Shown here piece by piece: positions 62,017 through 64,000 of a DNA stretch of 64,000 nucleotides. The stretch is from positions 3,288,501-3,352,500 of the forward strand of contig OX359196.1 of assembly GCA_947172415.1 (NCBI GenBank), given 5' to 3'. The notes below the pieces were generated by a model. The model was not told where the DNA came from. It ran no database searches and was given only the letters and a program-made list of their open reading frames with translations. A program made the translations under genes and the position numbers. Position 1 is the first letter of the stretch. The number at the start of each line of letters is the position of its first letter. The DNA comes from Chondrosia reniformis (lineage: Eukaryota; Porifera; Demospongiae; Chondrillida; Chondrillidae).

Positions 62017-63125
62017 ATATTATTATTATTATTATTATTATTATTGTTGATTTAAGTGCATCATGTGCTGGATGCACACTAGGGCTATATTGCCCCATGT
62101 GGCACTGTACAAAGAGTAATGAAACATACATTCAGGTTAAACATGGATAAACACAATCCTTATAACTTCTAATTCATCCCCTCCCAACAACCCTATCTTG
62201 AGCTCGAAATTTTCCCTGAGAGAATTGTTTATTCATGATCAGCCCCTCAATTCTCCAAAATCTATGGTTCCATTTCGACTCCAATTCCATCAGCAGTTCC
62301 TCCTTTCCTTTGAGCTCAAACCACCAAATATCCTTTCCCCCTCTTCTTTTGAAAATCCTTACCACGCTTAACTGTCTAGCTTTTTTCCAGCCATAATAGG
62401 TAGCAGCCTCCCTCTTGACTTGACTATCAAGCATTGAACTACCCGTTCCCCTTAATTTCCTTATCTGCTGCCGTGGAATGGTTTTTTGCAATTCTTCTCT
62501 CCTTAGACTAGTCAATCGTGATGCAACAGTGCTGGCGCTTTGAGTTCCTACATCTTCATGCATGTACTTCGGACAACAAAACGACTCTGGACTCCCTATC
62601 CTGTCATCATTCCCATTCATCTTGATTTCTTGCAATTTGGTCAGCATCTGCTTTGGCTGCTCTATTTCATCTTCCCTAGCTTCAATCCTACTTGCAAGCC
62701 TACTCACTCTTTGTTCTGCATCTTCTTTAAGGGTGGCAATTTCTTCCTTCAATTGAGCTACTTCATTCAAACAGATATCCTCATTATCAATAAACCTTTG
62801 AACAACCATCAGCTTCCTTATAGCATAGAAGAAACAGAGGAAATGGACATCTTCCTGGGCAACGACTACCTGCGCAATTTTGTAACATGAAGGATGCGAC
62901 CAACTACTACAGGTCTCACATTGAAGCCAATCCTTTCTATCTCTTGCTGCTGACTCCCTATTTCTCCCGCAAATGCACCTTATTACGTCCACTTTACTCG
63001 GTATTTTTGCCGACTGCCGTATTATTAATATATCATCACTTGGAGCCATCAAACTCTCCCTTCGCACTCGAACTGGTGTTACAACATCCTTAGCAAGGCT
63101 TTTACCAGGCACATTACCGCCATTA
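62017..63125 (-). mobile_element. ORF1-only non-LTR retrotransposon copy
   Basis: On the minus strand the order is ORF1, a 3' region of about 140 bp (CACATGGGGCAATATAGCCC and GTGCATCCAGCACATGATGC), then an AAT trinucleotide tail at about 62,017-62,045. No RT/endonuclease ORF2 lies between ORF1 and the tail, where a complete LINE would have some 3 kb. The 5' end at about 63,125 joins satellite within open frame, so it is probably 5'-truncated too. It could be an internally deleted copy or a distinct half-LINE family. Confidence 0.75.
62174..63112 (-). CDS. LINE ORF1 protein with PHD-type zinc finger and coiled coil
   Basis: A frame of 312 codons without lesions, the only long undamaged frame in the window. 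The first codon as marked is GTG, and the frame stays open upstream into the junction, so the true ATG is lost or further up. A PHD-like finger spans about residues 46-96: Cys46-X-Cys48, Cys65-X2-Cys68, His73-X2-Cys76, Cys93. The eighth ligand is Tyr96 where Cys is expected. A heptad-like coiled coil (NEVAQLKEEIATLKEDAEQR, about 113-155) follows. A C-terminal block has IWWFELKGKEELLMELESKW. This architecture matches ORF1 proteins of CR1/L2-type LINEs, which bind element RNA. A host chromatin PHD protein is less likely given the adjacent LINE-like tail. Confidence 0.72.
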   Translation of the reverse strand: MPGKSLAKDVVTPVRVRRESLMAPSDDILIIRQSAKIPSKVDVIRCICGRNRESAARDRKDWLQCETCSSWSHPSCYKIAQVVVAQEDVHFLCFFYAIRKLMVVQRFIDNEDICLNEVAQLKEEIATLKEDAEQRVSRLASRIEAREDEIEQPKQMLTKLQEIKMNGNDDRIGSPESFCCPKYMHEDVGTQSASTVASRLTSLRREELQKTIPRQQIRKLRGTGSSMLDSQVKREAATYYGWKKARQLSVVRIFKRRGGKDIWWFELKGKEELLMELESKWNHRFWRIEGLIMNKQFSQGKFRAQDRVVGRG

Positions 63126-64000
63126 TAAGTACCAGTTGTAAGTACTAATTGAATGAACTAGTTGTATGTACTAGTAAGTAATTGCATGTACTAATTGTAT
63201 ATAGTAGTTGAATGTACTAAATGTATGTACTAGTAACAATCTATATTTACTAATTGTATGTACTAGTTGTATGTACTAGCTGTATTTAGTTATTTGTACT
63301 TGTTGAATGTACAAGTTGTGTGTAATTGTTGTATGGACTAGTTATATGTACTAGCTGTATGTATTAGATGTGTGTACCTGTTGTATGTACTAGTTATATG
63401 TACTAGATCTATGTACTAGCTGAATGTACTAGTTTTGTGTACTAGATGAATGTACTAGTTGCATGTACTTATAGGTACTACTTATATGAACTAGTTGGTC
63501 TATTTTTTATTTGCTAGTTATATTTACTGGTTGTAGTTACTAGTTTAATGTACTAGTTGTATGTACTGCTTGTATGTTCTATTAACTAGTTATATGTAAT
63601 AGTTCTATGTACTAGTTATATGTAGTACTTGTATGTAGTAGTTGCATGTACTAGTTGTATATACTAGTTAAATGTACTAAATGTATGTACTAGTAACAAT
63701 CTGTATTTACTAATTGTATATACTGGTTAGATGTACTAGCTCTATGTTCTAGTTGTAGTACTAGTTGTATGTACTATATAGTTATATGTACTGGTTATAT
63801 GTACTAGTTGTTTGTACCACTTGTATGTACTTGTTGTATTTACTTTTTGTATGCACTAGTTGTGTGTAGTTATATATATGTACTATATAGTTGCGTGCAA
63901 TTGTTGTACGTATGTACTAGTTGTATGTATTAATTGTAAGTGGTAGTTGTATGTACTAGCAAGTAGTTGGATGTAATTGTTAATATGTACTGGTTGTATG
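63126..64000 (-). repeat. 13-bp satellite array, - polarity, last segment
   Basis: Satellite to the end of the window, with CTAGTAACAATCTATATTTA near 63,230 and CTAGTAACAATCTGTATTTA near 63,691. No genes are seen; the array continues beyond the window. Confidence 0.94.

Noticed and set aside
62174..63112. Host PHD-finger chromatin gene
   Set aside because: The frame has no clear start ATG or introns, ends close to a LINE-like 3' region with an AAT tail, and its C-terminal block fits LINE ORF1 proteins.
1..64000. Telomeric repeat array
   Set aside because: The monomer has no G-rich strand or TTAGGG-like motif, and the PLE RT here is not telomerase.

Overview
The window looks like a repeat-dominated, AT-rich block of eukaryotic (most likely invertebrate metazoan) heterochromatin. 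About two thirds is one satellite with a unit close to 13 bp, ACTAGTACATACA and variants. The rest is transposable elements inserted into it. There is no intact open reading frame that looks like a host gene, and there are no operons. The animal assignment rests on the mix of elements: Penelope-like elements (PLEs) with GIY-YIG or hammerhead motifs, a CR1/L2-like LINE, a PHD-finger LINE ORF1, a pogo/Tigger remnant and DDE transposons with introns. I cannot name the species.

Layout. From 1 to about 50,070 the satellite runs as ACTAGTACATACA on the + strand. From about 51,312 to 64,000 it runs as its reverse complement. The switch coincides with a 1.24 kb palindromic (foldback) element at 50,070-51,311. 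The + half has higher-order structure: a landmark containing TATCTCGTACATACAA recurs near 81, 6,094, 24,300, 31,287 and 45,174. A second landmark leads into a GC-richer block with a unit of about 120 bp near 9.2, 27.9 and 37.3 kb. Because these satellite blocks are duplicated, several insertions have an uninterrupted paralogous 'empty site' elsewhere in the window, which defines their ends and target-site duplications.

Insertions in the + half: a family of TA-flanked DDE transposons with termini GTGCATWTCA (1,193-2,627 non-autonomous; 15,732-18,536; 39,914-43,046); a Tigger/pogo remnant (7,689-8,208); a 5'-truncated PLE copy (10,774-11,423); a solo PLE-type terminal repeat with a 12-bp duplication (12,032-12,220); a truncated CR1/L2-like LINE (24,924-26,914); two unclassified elements with inverted ends (28,998-30,268; 32,705-36,111); and a long, broken PLE copy (45,387-48,177).

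Insertions in the - half: a tRNA-like unit with Pol III A and B boxes (51,892-51,963); two tail fragments of the first PLE family (53,488-53,638 and 59,271-59,636); a second, full-length but broken PLE with a C-terminal GIY-YIG nuclease (56,386-59,178, 12-bp duplication); and a LINE ORF1-only copy carrying a PHD finger (62,017-63,125).

Every protein-coding unit except the ORF1 copy carries frameshifts or stops, so these are mainly fossils. The most interesting points are the satellite polarity switch at the foldback, the DDE family with an unusually long second-D-to-E spacing, and the hammerhead-like motifs in the PLE tails.
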